64,000 nt of DNA, taken from contig CM042088.1 of assembly GCA_023512835.1 (NCBI GenBank), forward strand, positions 14,252,078 to 14,316,077, given 5' to 3'. This stretch comes from Taxillus chinensis. Taxonomy: Eukaryota; Streptophyta; Magnoliopsida; Santalales; Loranthaceae. Each line of letters begins with the position of its first letter. Position 1 is the stretch's first letter. This document shows, in pieces, positions 43,129 to 55,796 of the stretch. Under the pieces are notes generated by a model that worked only from the letters and a program-made list of their open reading frames with translations, was not told the DNA's origin and did not search any database. The translations under genes were made by a program, and so were the position numbers.

Positions 43129-45991
43129 TTATGGGTTAAATTCAGAGTACAAAACACTTTGTATAAATAGAAAAATAGCAGCTTGCTCGCGCAGGAGTTG
43201 AGCAGGAGTCAAGTGTAATGAGGCCGCTCGACTGCTCACACGATCAAATTCAGGCACGAGAGCTGGAAACCCGTTGGTAGTCAGGATGCAGATGTAATAG
43301 CAAACATAGAAGCCACAGCTATGAGCATCATCCTGAGCAGGAACGCCTTGCTTAACTCGCGTAATTTCCATCGGTTTGGAGAGATGATAACCACCACATC
43401 CATGCGAGTATCCCTGCATGACACGGGTGAGAGTGCGATTGAATTCACGCAGTTGTTCACGCCGATGGAGTAGTAAGGTACTAGGTTTGGAGTCGAAGAT
43501 GACGATCCGTTGGTTCTTGAAATCAATGTCGAGAAGAAACCAGTGCGGGGATGTGGACAAGTAGGGAATAAGCACATGATCTACCTCATTCCAGGGACGG
43601 AAGGAGTTTGCATATCGGCGACCCTGTATAATCTCGATCATTGCTGAATCCTCGAGCAGCTAAGCCCGCATGATCGGCAAACAGAGTTCTACCCTGGTAT
43701 CTCTGCGAATGTGGAGAGGTAGCTTCTCGAGAAAAGACTTCTGAGCGAAGATGAACTGAGTCATCTCTATGTTATCCATTTCTTCACCGTCATGGAGTAG
43801 TCGACAAAGATCAGATCTGGTGAAGAAGGCTTCATAGCCGTAGGTCCTCGCAGTGGTATCCCCAGCAATATAGGTGTTGAACGCAGCCAGTTCAGCTGAG
43901 GTGCCTCCAATAGTTACTATGCGAGGTGGGGCTAAAAGTTGGTCAGCAGTGGTAGCGGTTGGTTTGGTAGGTGAAGCAGGCATGGTGTACTCAGCCGTAC
44001 TTGGAAGTGAAGTTGAGGGGCCTGGCTGAGTGGAAGAGGATGGTTGGTAGGGAGCAGTCGGTTGCTTCTTCATGCGGGCTGCAATGGGAACATCATCATC
44101 ATCATCAGAATCTGAGATGACAGTGGTTCTGTGTGCTCGCTTTCTCCCTCGCATGTAAGTAGCAATAGGTTGAGAGTGACTCGGAGACGGTACGGCTGGC
44201 TGTGGAGTATCAACTGGTTCAGGTGCAGGTCGGTCGGATGCCTGTGGGAGTGTGTTTTTGACAGTTAGAGATATTTCACCACTGGCAAGACGATGACATT
44301 CGGACAGAATAGCTCCCAAAGTTGTACTGAGTCCTTTGTATTGTCTCTGGTAAGCTCCCTTGAGGTCTTCATAGTGCTCCTCCAAATGTCTAAATCCATC
44401 TGTGGCCGCACTTGTGAGTGATGTCACTTCTTGCTGCACCTTATCGAGGGTACGGTCTGATGATTCAACTTGCATTCGTACCTCTTCCATGCTGGACTCC
44501 ATAGTAGCCATTCGTTCTTCAAAGGCTTGAGAAACTGATGTCTTAAGGATGCCAGAGGAGATTAGTTTCTCAATGACCTTGCTGGCCAGAAGATCTGCTT
44601 CTTCAGCCGTCAGAGAACGTGAGTGGAACGCAGCTGGTACTGGAATAGCCATTGGAATATTGGCTGCGAACTCTTCACTCACCTGAGTGGCCACCTCAGT
44701 AACGACATGTACAAATGGTGTGGCCATCGCAGTCCCTTCCATAGTCTCCCGAACTTATGGGATAGATCCGCCATCGGAGTCACTAGCTGCAGCACCAGGA
44801 GTGTCTTCTTCTTCTGCTACATCTTCTACCACAATGCCTACCACCTCAGCATCATGTGGAGTAGTTATGACAGGTGAGTCCACCATGATGGGAGATGGGG
44901 CAACCGTTGATACGGCTTCCACTGGGTCTCTACTTACAAAACCCTGCTCAACTAACCAATTACTCAGATGGTCTCTATCTACCATCTGTTTACCAAAAGC
45001 GATCCATGCTTTTCGTAGATCAGCGGGGGTCATATGAGGCTTGGCATATTCCATATAAAACTCTTCTAGCTCAGACTCCCCAAGGGTGCTCAACAGTACA
45101 GGTGTAGTACCCCTATCCTCTGGGGTTTCTTGTGCTGGTGTCTGCCCTCCAACTGCAGGTTCTCTTACTTCTGCAGTATCCTTGGGCTGCTCGACAGTAG
45201 GGGTCTCCTCTGGTGCAGAATCAGTGGGGAGATAGGTTCTGGCAATGTTCTCCACCACTTCAATTATATGTACTGTTGCGGCGGATGTAGAGGAGCCCCT
45301 AGAAGTCTGTGAGACACGAACCAGCTGTCGTGGTATGCGAGCTGGGGCACTGAGGGCCTGTTGCAGAATACGTCAGGGTGTAGAAACCTAAGGACTTTGG
45401 TGAGAAGAAGTCCAAAGTGTCCCTTCTTGCTTTTGATCATGGAGTGTATCTGTGTTCCCAGTCTACTCGTCTTCCCTGTAGAACACTGCACATGATCTTC
45501 ATCTGCTCATGACTTACAGAGTCATGAGCCGTCTTTTTACACATTAGGCACTGTCCTGTGACTATAAGAGTCGCCAGTGCTTGACCGGAAAAACCCATCT
45601 TCAGGGCTCCCCGACCTTGCTTTCCGGGATTGGAGTACCTAAGAAAGGACTTACACTCTTCTCTGGAAAGACTAGGAAGAGGATCAAAGGTACCTTTTGG
45701 GAGTGGGAGTGCATCTCGGATTGTTTCGGCAGAGATACGAACCTCCACTCCGTGTACAGTTCCCACCAGGTCGTCCCTAGCGAATGCCATGGTCTCGTAC
45801 AATTCCGAGACATCTTCTATCAGTAAGTCTTGCACCCCTGAGCAGACGGATGCAATACCGGTTTCATCGAGGCGGTTTTTAAACTCGTCCAGCCAGCTGA
45901 CTTTGGCGTCACCTATGGCTTCCCAGTCGATGATGAATCCCGGGACGATGTTGCGTATGTCGTCGGCCATCGATGAGCTTGGTCCTGCCAT
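43129..45991 (-). pseudogene. Element H ORF2: Ulp1-like accessory protein (best copy)
   Basis: I choose ATG at 45991 (MAGPSSSMADDIRN) because E has the same start; an upstream ATG at 46081 is only open leader. Domains: N-terminal plant-transposon-like domain (GFIIDWEAIG, SLSREECKSFL, SHEQMKIM), linker with TPADLRKAWIAFGKQM, coiled coil (ERMATMESSMEEVRMQ, HLEEHYEDLKGAYQRQ), basic signal RGRKRAHRT followed by an Asp run, then C48: His in SPHWFLLDIDF, Asp in IVIFDSKP, Gln and Cys in AQDDAHSCGFYVC (Cys codon at 43315-43317). A deletion of about 125 bp near 45349 shifts the frame; stops lie near 45437, 44755 and 43657. From 45258 to 43129 only two stops interrupt one frame. Confidence 0.85.
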
Positions 45992-46078
45992 TAAGCTTGT
46001 AGAGAGAGAAAGAGACACTCGTAGAGAGATATTGTAAGGTTCGAAGTTGGTCAGGGGAGAGAGAAAGAGAGAAAGAGA

Positions 46079-47825
46079 CAAAATCGAAGACAGAGAGAAA
46101 GAGAGAGTTCTAGGGTTAGGGTTCGAGTTTGAAAATGACGAACTTACCTTTGAGCTCCGTTTCTATCAGTGACTTATATGTGAGTTGAGAAGTGTATCGT
46201 AGAAGTCACTCACTCTGTCGGTTCGTCCTCATGGTCCGCGTTCTTTTCTCTGACACGTCATTTGATTATTCGGATCCACCCGATGAAATATTCAAGCAAT
46301 GAATCCACGTCACCCCTTAAGTCGGTGTAACTCCCATTTTATGTGCACAGTGACGTGCTGACGTGTCTGTGATGCTTGAATAGTAAGCGACAAACTCCAT
46401 CTCGCTTCGATACTTTGGACTACGACTCTACGAAGCTGCATTAGGATGCTTCGAGGCTACGACCCTTGAGGCTTCGAAGCAGCAGTCTTTGATCCCGCAG
46501 TTCTTTGACGCAGTTTGCTTCAAGGTCGACTGCGAATTCAGTGAGTGGTAGATTTTTCTGGACTTTTCAACACTTAACAACTCACATGAGATGCATATGA
46601 CAATTCACGTCATATTATTCATGATGAACAGTGTTGTGAGTGGAATTGAAATTACATATCCAGAACTTGATTTCTTTCATCCGTAATGCCTGGTTTACAT
46701 GTATGCCTACTGCATCACTACCATTCAACTCTCCATTTACCTTAGAAATGACTAAGTACTTCATCATAATACATCTTGTGCGAGAAGATGATCACTATGT
46801 TAACATAGCAACCAGTAAACCATGATTTATCAATTGTAACAACCCAGTCATGAATTCTGAGTCTCCTCACATATTTAGCAAAACTCACTCAGCGGAGGCC
46901 TCACCTTCTCACTCTCGGATCAGCATGTGAGTTTGATTCAGGAACTAGAATTACACTGTTTGGTAAGCTCATGGTCAATCGAATCTTACCACAACCCTGA
47001 TCCAACAATGATTTTCAGTTCAGCATAGGTGACTTGAGAGACAAGATGGCCCTATTGAGAATCAGAACACACACTTTATCCTTGTCTAATTTACAACACA
47101 GTATAGGTAGAGTTTGGAGATTGATCATTCAGATTGTCTGCGTGAGTTGTCTCTTTGCTTTTGTAGAGCACCAATTTTCAGCGCTTATTCATGAGCCTTT
47201 TTACAAGGACAGAGCTCAATGCAATCTCTTTTTGAATCACATGATCTACAATTTTACCTCCAGTTATTACTCTAACAGCGACACAAACTGGGAGACTAGT
47301 GAGGACTCCCCCTAAGATAGGCAGTCAATCTATTGTCTAGCTTTTGCCTTTTTCTAGTGAAAGGTAGTGGCTCTTTTTAAGTAATAGGCTTTTTATGATT
47401 CTCAAATACTACAGTCTCAGTCATCCTTTGAGCATTAAATCATTGAGGATCCTTTCCGTGAAAGCCAACAGTACCATGAGATACAACAGTTTCTGCTAGT
47501 TAATGAAAGCAATACCACATAGGTGATATTCACTCAGAATAAAATGACTAGTGGTGGGAATATCATTTAATTTAACATAATGGGAATTGCACTCATTTCA
47601 CTCAAGACTTGAGGATTCATGACAGGTTGCATAAAAGACTTGAACCAGGTTTAGAGGTGGTAAGTTTCATCCATGTGATTTCTCACTTTCCCACAGTAGA
47701 TATGCATGAATCACACTTAGCCATTACTAATTTTCATGGAGACATAGACAGTAATTAACAGTGTCATACTTATGTTCATGCACAGGTAATTAGGTAGAAA
47801 TGAAACACAAGACATGTCGTAAGAC
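46079..47825 (-). other. Element H spacer between pol and ORF2
   Basis: Untranslated and colinear with E's spacer. It holds the putative ORF2 promoter (TATA-like at 46174-46178), a telobox-like CCCTAACCCTAG, a TTCGA-rich stretch (about 46395-46530) and one PPT-like motif (47305-47315). No supportable ORF. Confidence 0.6.
46174..46178 (-). promoter_or_regulatory. Putative ORF2 promoter TATA box in H
   Basis: CATATAAGTC on the minus strand, about 187 bp before the ORF2 start, matching E. A GAGA-rich (sense CT-rich) leader follows. Confidence 0.45.
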
Positions 47826-50800
47826 TTATGAATTTAAATCTAACATGCCAAGTTTTGTCCGAAGTTCATTGCACCTGGCTTCTTGCAGTGGTTTGGTGAA
47901 TATGTCGGCAAGCTGATCATCAGTGGATATATACTTCAGAGAAATGTCTTTCTTTAACACATGATCACGTATGAAGTGATGTCTGACCTCAATGTGCTTG
48001 GTTTTGGGATGCATAACAAGATTGTTGGAAATTGCAGTGGCGCTTGTATTATCACAATACAAAGGAACGGCCTTCAGGTCAAACCCATAATCCGATAGTT
48101 GACTGGCCATCCAAAGCAATTGAGCACAACAGCTTCCTGCACAGAATATATTCATTTCACTTGTGGAGGTTGAAATCGGTCTGTTTCTTGCTAAACCAGG
48201 ATACAAATCTGTTGCCTAAAATTTGGCATGTTCCACTTGTGCTCTTTCTATCAATCCTGCATCCGGCAAAGTCTGCATCTGAATATCCTCTCAATTTGAA
48301 ATTAGACTCTTTTGGATACCATAGTCCCAAATTCTCAGTTCCCTTCAGATACCGCATGATCCTCTTGACATGTGACAAGTGGGATTCCTTGGGATTAGCT
48401 TGGTATCTGGCACAGATGCATGTTGCAAACATTATGTTAGGTCTGCTTGCTGTCAGATATAGCAAGGATCCAATCATGCTTCTGTATTCTGAGATATCCA
48501 CCTCCTTCCCTGCTTCATCCATATCCAGTTTGGCGTTTGTAGGAATGAGAGTTTTCATGTGTGTCACATCAGTCATCTTAAACTTCTTCAGAATCTGCTT
48601 TGTATATTTGGTTTGACTGATAAAGATCCCATCCTCTAATTGCTTGACCTCCAATCCAAGGAAGAATGAGAGTTCTCCCATCATACTCATTTCATATTCA
48701 CTTTTCATTAGATGAGAGAAGTCTTCACATTGCTTTTTGTCCCTTGATCCGAATATGATGTCATCCACATAGATTTGGACTATCAAGGGTGATCCTTTTC
48801 CTTCCTTGAGAAACAGTGTCGGGTCAATTTTACCTTTTTTGAACTTATTTTTTATCGAAACTCTGACAATGTTTCATACCATGCTCTGGGAGCTTGTTTT
48901 AGTCCATAAAGAGCCTTTTTCAGCTTGTATACCTTGTGCTCTTGGTTTGGCTCTAGAAATCCGGGAGGTTGTTCAACATAGACTTCTTCTTGGAGGTCTC
49001 CATTCAAGAAAGCACTCTTGACATCCATCTAATAAGCTTTGAAGTCCTTGAATGCTACATATGCTAAGAACATGCGAATGGCCTCCAGTCTAGCAACTGG
49101 TGCAAAGGTTTCATCATAGTCGATTCCTTCTTCTTGTCTGTATCCTTTTGCAACTAGTCTGGCCTTGTTTCTGATTACAACACCATCAGCATCAAGTTTG
49201 TTTCTGAAAATCCATTTCACGCCAATGACTTGCTGTGATCCGGGGCCTGTTGACCAACTCCCATACTTTCTGTCTTTTGAACTGATTTAATTATTCTTGC
49301 ATTGCATCAATCCAATGGTGATCCTGAACTGCATCGTCAACTGATTTTGGCTCCACTTGTGATAGGAAGCACATATACAGATTTTCATGAAGTGTGGCAA
49401 CCCTTGTTTTAACTCGTGCAGCTGGATCTCCAATTATCAGTTCAGAAGGGTGGTCCTTTAACCTTCTTCTTGTGTTTGGAAGGTCTTCTCTTTCTTTATG
49501 ATGGATACCCAATTGCTCAATGTCAGGTTCTTGGGATGATAAAAGTGGCTAAGTTTGAACAGGTTAAATGTTAAATTCATGGTTTTCTGCTGATTTTTGA
49601 CTTGGTTCCTCAGCAACCGGTTCAGCTTTGTGTTCATCAGGTTCGGGTGCATCTTCCCTTGTCTCTGTTGTAGTGAGATTATCTGTGTCTTGGTCTTCTA
49701 TAATGACAGTGTCCTACACTTCATTTACATTTGTGTCTCCTTTTTGCATTCCATGGTTAGTCTCATCAAAAGAAACATGAATAGACTCTTCAACAACTTT
49801 GGGTTCTTCTATTAAATACACGATAAGCCTTGCTAGTCATGGAATATCCAACAAGATATCCATCATCTGATTTGGTATCAAACTTGTTCAAGTAATCCTT
49901 GCCATTATTCAGAATGTAGCAAGTACCCCTGAAGATCCTTAGGTGACCAATGTTTGGTCTCCTTCCCTTCCATAACTCATAGGGTGTTTTCATGGCTCGT
50001 TTGTTAATTAGAGTTCTGTTTTGTACATAAGAAGCAGTGGCAACACTTCAGCCCATAGGGATTTTCGGAACTGAGTTCCTGATAACATGGTTCTAGCTGC
50101 TTCAACTAATGTTCAATTCTTTTTTTCAGCTACTCCATTTTGTTGTGGAGTTCTTGGTGCTAAGAAATTTTGCTGGATACCATGTTCAGTACAAAACTCT
50201 AACATATCAGAAAATTCAAATTCCTTGCCATAATCACTACGAATGTACTTAATAGAGAGACTCTTAACATTTGTGACCTAATTGAAGAGTTCAACAAGAT
50301 TCTCAAATGTTTCAGTTTTGTTTTTGAGAAACATGACCCATGTGTATCTGGTATAGTCATCTACTACTGCAAGAAAGTATCGTGCACCAGATAGGGAAGA
50401 CACATTTATTGGTCCACATAGGTCCATGTGCAGAAGTTCGAGTGGTTGTGTGATTGAGGTTTTATCTACACTCTTAAAAGAATGCTTAACCTGCTTACCC
50501 AGCTGACAATCCCTACACGGGTGTTCTTTCTCATAAACATGCTTGGGTAAGCCCTCAACCAAGTCCAGAGATGCCAGTTTAGACATAGTCTTGAAGTTTA
50601 AATGGCCAAATCTCTTATGCCACAACCAACTAATGTCAGGTGAAGCTTTGAGGAGAAAACAAATTGGTTCATCAGATTGAGCATTACCAAAGACCAACTT
50701 GTAGACATTACCTTGTCTATGCCCATTTAGTTTCACCTCTTTGGAGACAGGGTCCATAACTGTGCAGGTGTGTTTAGTGAACAAAACTTCATAACCCTTG

Positions 50801-51090
50801 TCATGCAATTGACTTATGCTCAACAGGTTATGTTTAAGACCTTGAACAACAGATACATTCTGAATGGACACAGAACCATTAGAGAGAGTACCCTTACCAA
50901 CAATCTTACCCTTTTTGTTGTCCTCGAAAGTGACAAATGAAGCTGCAACCTCTCTTACCTCATTCAATAGAGCTGCATCATCTGTCATATACACAGAACA
51001 GGCACTATCAAGATACCACTGGCTGGAATTAATCTTTTGTTTTCGGTGGCTGCTTTCAACTTCAGGTACCTGTTCCTGCCCAACAAGCAA
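47826..51090 (-). pseudogene. Element H pro-pol
   Basis: In sense order: protease WYLDSACSVYMTDD (near 51010), integrase zinc region (LWHKRFGHLNF, CRDCQLGKQ), core ([24 protein letters not shown]), RT ([24 protein letters not shown] at 48760-48771) and RNase H ([41 protein letters not shown]), stopping at 47826. Breaks include a TAG just below 50278, frameshifts near 50100, 49790, 49250 and 48850, and one near 48160 that damages the STAEAEY motif. The core's Asp-His pair is Asp-Tyr here. Enough remains to be sure of the copia order. Confidence 0.9.
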
Positions 51091-53693
51091 CTAAGTCTTG
51101 GGGGCCCAATTAAGATTGGGCTTTGGGTAAGTTAAAGCTACAGTTGACAATTTAGGTTTCCAATAAGAAGGGGCAGATTTAACTTTCCATGCTAATCTTG
51201 GTGATCCTTCATTAGATTCATTTGTAGGGTTAATCTTGAGATTTTCAGCATGTTTTTCTTTCTTATTGTTATCTTTGGTAGCTTTAATAGGCACAGGTTT
51301 GACAGCTTTCTTCACAAGCTTGGTCTTTAAGTCTTTTGAATGGGTAGCCTATGTGTGCCTGGTGTGTTTCTTCCTATCAGAGATACTGTTGCACTGCAGA
51401 TTTTTAATGACATTAAGCTGTTTAAGGTTTACCCTGATTTCTGTGGCAATCTCCTTCATGAGATACTCAGGGTAGAATCTGCATTGATAGGAGAGGTGTC
51501 CAACTTCACAGCAGATGGGGCATGTGACAGGTTTAGGTTGAACACTCTGTCTCAAGGGTTTTGCAGGAGTGTTAAGAGGTTTCCTAGGTTTTCTCACATA
51601 TCCTAGACCATTCTTAACTCTTCCATCAAAGACAAACTTAGGCTGGAAGGCAGCATCCTTACTGGATGAACCAGTCTCAAATGTAGTAGAGTGTCTACTT
51701 GGTTTTGTCTTTGAGATAACTACACCCTTGCCCTTGCATTGGGATGTAGAGGACAGGTTGACTGAGTGTTCAGCTTTCAGTTCTTTCTTAGCAACTCTTG
51801 CATCACTGTCCTGAGATGCAACAGTACCCAGATCTTTGAGTTCGGGTGTTACTGGTTTGGGTGAACTAGCAACAGCCACTTGTACCTCCTTTCCACACTC
51901 AACGAGCACACTACCAGCAGGAATAAAGCCAGCAAGACACTTGGTCTGAACAAGGTAAGTCTGGGCCTTGGCTATTTGGTCTTCAGAGAAACCTAGACCT
52001 AAGGCTAGACTTTTAACTTCTGGAGTAGTCCTAAAGTGGGCTGCAATCTCAGCAGAGTCTTGCCACTTTTGACGGATTTATCTTTCCTTTTCAAGTTCTG
52101 CTTTGGTTTCAGCTAGTTCCTTTTCAAGCCTATCGATGTCTTTATTAGCTATTTTTAGTTGACCAGCTTTATCCAAAAGATCATCGTGTGTGCTTCTCAT
52201 CTCACTTACTTCAGCCCTTAATCTTCTCTCTGTTCTTTCATAATCATCTATAGAGTCTCTATATTCACATGAAAGCCGTTCCAGTTTAGAATAGTATCTT
52301 TCTTTGTCAGCTTTCATAGGAAGAAATTGTTCCTCCATTTCTTTGAGAGCTCTATAGGTATCTTCATATTCAATGTAGAGCTGTTCATAAGTTCTTACCT
52401 TGACGGGAGGTGAATTGTCAGCCATGAAACAGATGAGACCTTTTTCCTTCTTCTGCTCATCAGATGACTCTTCTTCCTCCTCGATTTCACTATTAAATTT
52501 GTTGGTGACAAGACCCTTCTTCCTCTTGTCATCCTTTCTACTTGAGGAGCCTTTGGTCTTCTTCTTCTGCTCACTGCCTCCCTTTTCTCCCTCTTCAGCT
52601 TATAACAGTCAACAGCGAAATGGCCGGGCTTATTGCAGTGATAACATTGCAACTTGTCCTTATCTTTTCCCTTAGAGAAAGATGAGGAAGACGGTCTTGC
52701 TTTCCTTCTATAGTTCCCCCTTCTCTTTAGCAGTTTCTTGATCAGAAATGCCACTTCTTCATCTGAGGCACTATCTGAGCCAAGTTCATCAGCTTCATCT
52801 TCTTCCTCTTCTGAAGACGGTTCCCATGGCTCAGCAGCATCCTTAAATGCAACAGACTTCACCTTTTTCTTGGAAGGATTCTCAAATGCCTCAAGTTCTT
52901 CCTTTTGCATTTCGAACGTCTTGAGGTCCCCGTATAGTGCTTCCAAGGCACAAGTCTTCCATTCCTTCAGCTGACGGATGGCTGATGTCTTTATCAGCAG
53001 TCTCAAGGGTAAAGATCTCAGAAATTTGTCATTTTTGTCCTTTTGAGAGATCTCAACGTTGTAAGTCTTCATCCGTTGAATCAGACCGGTGAACCGTTTG
53101 TAGATACTGTCCAATGACTCTTTCGGTTCACATCTGAAGGCTTTATACTCTTGTTTGGGCATGGAGATCTTGTTGTCCTGTATTTGCTCATCTCCTTCAT
53201 AGATGAGACAGAGCTTGTCCCATACCTCTTTAGCAGTCTCAAGATCTTGCAGATCCGTGAACATGTCATCATCGAGTGCAGAGAAAAGTATGGCTTTTGC
53301 CTTGAAGCCAAGCTTTACTTTCCTCTACTCCACCTTAGACCAACTATCTGGGTCTTTCGTCATTAGTCGACCTCTCTGCATACTCTTTGGTGTGAAAGGT
53401 CCGTTCTTTATTGTTTCCCAGAGATAGGTGTCGAGCATGTCTAGGTGAGCTCTCATTCTCGCTTTCCGTTTGGAAAAGCGCGCGGGTGTGCACATAGGTA
53501 CTTGGGAGGATGAGCCAGGCAAAACATCATAGAAGTCTTCTTGTTCTTTCTTATTGCTGCTGGTACTCGGTTCTTCCTGCTCCGGGTCTCCAGTTGCTCC
53601 TTCCTCTGGAACACGACTGGCTTCAAGTTCCTCAATATGAATTAGAGTTTGCTTGGGAGCTGGAGCTGCACTGCGGGAATCCATATCGGCCAA
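51091..53693 (-). pseudogene. Element H gag
   Basis: ATG at 53693 (MADMDSRSAAPAPKQ), 29 bp after the PBS. Domains: N-terminal acidic region, gag core (LETAKEVWDKLCLIYEG, ESLDSIYKRFTGL, FLRSLPLRLL, LEALYGDLKTFE), Ser/Glu-rich acidic tract, zinc knuckle CYHCNKPGHFAVDC, coiled coil (SKLERLSCEYRDSIDD, DRLEKELAETKAELEK), second knuckle CPICCEVGHLSYQC and a TAG at 51091-51093, in frame with the protease behind it. Breaks: a stop at 53325, a frameshift after the first knuckle (near 52570), and further stops and shifts near 52078 and 51349. This is the only copy in the E/H family that keeps the gag N-terminus. Confidence 0.88.
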
Positions 53694-53721
53694 TAGGGAT
53701 CTCTACAGAGTTGTAGAACTA

Positions 53722-53733
53722 GCTCTGATACCA
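53722..53733 (-). other. Element H primer-binding site (tRNA-iMet)
   Basis: TGGTATCAGAGC on the minus strand, two bases after the 5' LTR end at 53736. Confidence 0.92.
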
Positions 53734-53735
53734 AT

Positions 53736-55791
53736 TGTAGGTCCCAAAGTGAGTCTAGAGGGGGGTGAATAGACTTTCTTCGTTTACGGAAGCTAGGCTG
53801 TTAGCTGGTTTTGGATTCCTCTACAGATCACTATGATGGAAGTATTTATGGAGAAGATGACAGGAGTTTTGTGAGCGATAACGTGAGTGATGATGAACTA
53901 TCAGACAAAACTGAGAAGAGAGTAAATGCTCTTTTCTCCATAGATCTCAGTTATGAAAGTGATGGTTTATGATAGATCGATGTGTGGAAAACAACACAAA
54001 TATTAGACTTAATGGAAGTGCTAGATCTTTGATGAACAAAAGATTCTCAAATAATCAGATGGATTACTCTCTTGTTCTTGATTCACCGCGGCGCATAGCA
54101 CTTTTTCAATTTCTCTCAAAGTCTCTCTCTCTCTCGTGTTGGAACCCTCTTCTTTGTTCTGCTGAAGATTATTTTTCACTAAGTCCGTCAGAACCAAATT
54201 CTTGTGTTCTGTGTGTTTCCTACTTTTGAGAGAGAGGTTAAACTCTTGATTTTGTTGTTAAGTGCGTTAGAGATATATTTTTAAGATTAAAGTGCTCGTG
54301 CGGCATGATGTCCATCCCGACAGACTGACTTCCCGCCACTGAAAATGCAGAATGTCAGGGGATGGGTTGATCTGCTTTGATTTGCAGATCAGATGCCCAT
54401 ACTGCGTATTTGGCATGCATTCGATCTTGGCCATTCATCCGTGGATGGTAGTTGGCAGCAATTAATGTGTCATTAATGCGCTCAACTGCTCGGGACGGCG
54501 CAGACTTGCTGTACAAACCCTAGCTGAGAATATCGCTAATATCGCTAAGTGGTTGTGTTTAGGGTTGTAAATTTGCCTCGGAGGTAGATGCCTCGTAGGT
54601 TCAGTGACTCGAAGATTTCAGTTAGAACCTGTTGAAAGTGGCGAAGGTTTGCTTCAGGCTTTACCACATTTCTGCGAGTCTACGACTTATATCTTCGAGT
54701 CTCTGAGGTTAGAGTTTAGGTTGGATTAGTCTTTTGTTTCACTCTATTAACTAAAGTCTACGACTCTGTGAGTCTACGACTCGTGAGTCTACGACTCTAC
54801 GAGTTTGCGACTCTTCGAATGGCGCTTAGAGTGACTTCTTTGAGTTCAGCTAATCAACCTGTTATTGTAGCTACGAGTCTACGACTCTAGTTCTGCGGGT
54901 CTACGATCTTCGGGTCTCTCAGTTTACTATATTTGACTAAGTGGTCTGAAAATCTTCGACTCTACGAGTCTTCAACTTCGCTTTTCATCCTTAGTATTTC
55001 AGAGGCTCATAAACTGAGTTCCTGTATAGCTACGACCCTTTAGCTACAACTCTCCGTCATCGATCTCCGAGTCTTGAAGTGTTGGCAATTTCTCTATAGT
55101 GACTGTGTCCCTTAAGTCTACGAGTCTACGGCTCTACGACCCTTGAGTTATAGTTTCATTTGTTTGCCAGTCTTTATAGCATCAACTCTTCGACCTTCAA
55201 CCAATGAGTCTACGAGTCCAGTTTTCTTAACCGTGTTCGACGGCTTCGACTCTACGACTTTCAATCTACGAGTCTACGAGTCCAGATTTCTTTACACTGT
55301 TCGAAGGCTTCGACTCTGCGACTTTCGATCTACAAGTCTATGAGTCCTATTTTCTTAACATTGTTCGAAGGTTTCGACCCTATGACTCTACGAGTCTTCG
55401 AGTCTAGTGATAATTGAAGTTATGTTAATTGACTTAAGTATTTATGGGGACTCTACGAGTCTACGAGTCTACGAGTCATTTAGCTTTTGTTACTGTTCTT
55501 AACACTTCTTCAACTCTACGAGTCTCCGAGCTTATTGACACTTACAGTAACACTCTCTTTTCCGTACTGTGACTCTACGACCTTCGACCCTGGATCTACG
55601 AGTCGTAATGTTCTGTCACTGTTTCGCCTTGAGTCTCCAGACTCTACGAGTCTACGAGTCTCTTGTCAATACATCCTATGACAGTTTTACTTCTACGAAT
55701 TTCGACTCTTTGACCCTACGACCTTTGGTTCTTCGAGTCTCCAGACTTAGACTATATTTTGGCAGCTTCATCAAATCCTATATTTCCAACA
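53736..55791 (-). repeat. Element H 5' LTR (2,056 bp)
   Basis: Full-length LTR of the E/H family with the GACTC/GAGTC minisatellite (54670-55760). It differs from the 3' LTR of H by a few percent and by the 540-bp deletion in the latter. Confidence 0.92.
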
Positions 55792-55796
55792 AACTA

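Larger units (their letters stand above)
41214..55796 (-). mobile_element. Element H: full-length Sirevirus-like element with Ulp1 ORF2
   Basis: H occupies 41219-55791 (14.6 kb) and is flanked by AACTA (41214-41218 and 55792-55796). It is the most complete element: both LTRs, PBS, gag, pol, spacer, ORF2 and PPT. It belongs to the same family as E and inserted into E's 5' LTR in the same orientation, giving a stretch of LTR within LTR. LTR divergence of a few percent and broken ORFs indicate an older insertion than F. In-frame stops and frameshifts occur in gag, pol and ORF2. Confidence 0.92.

Noticed and set aside
43129..46081. Reading ORF2 as an envelope-like protein
   Set aside because: I see no signal peptide or C-terminal membrane anchor in a plausible place, and the C-terminal His/Asp/Cys pattern is that of a C48 protease.
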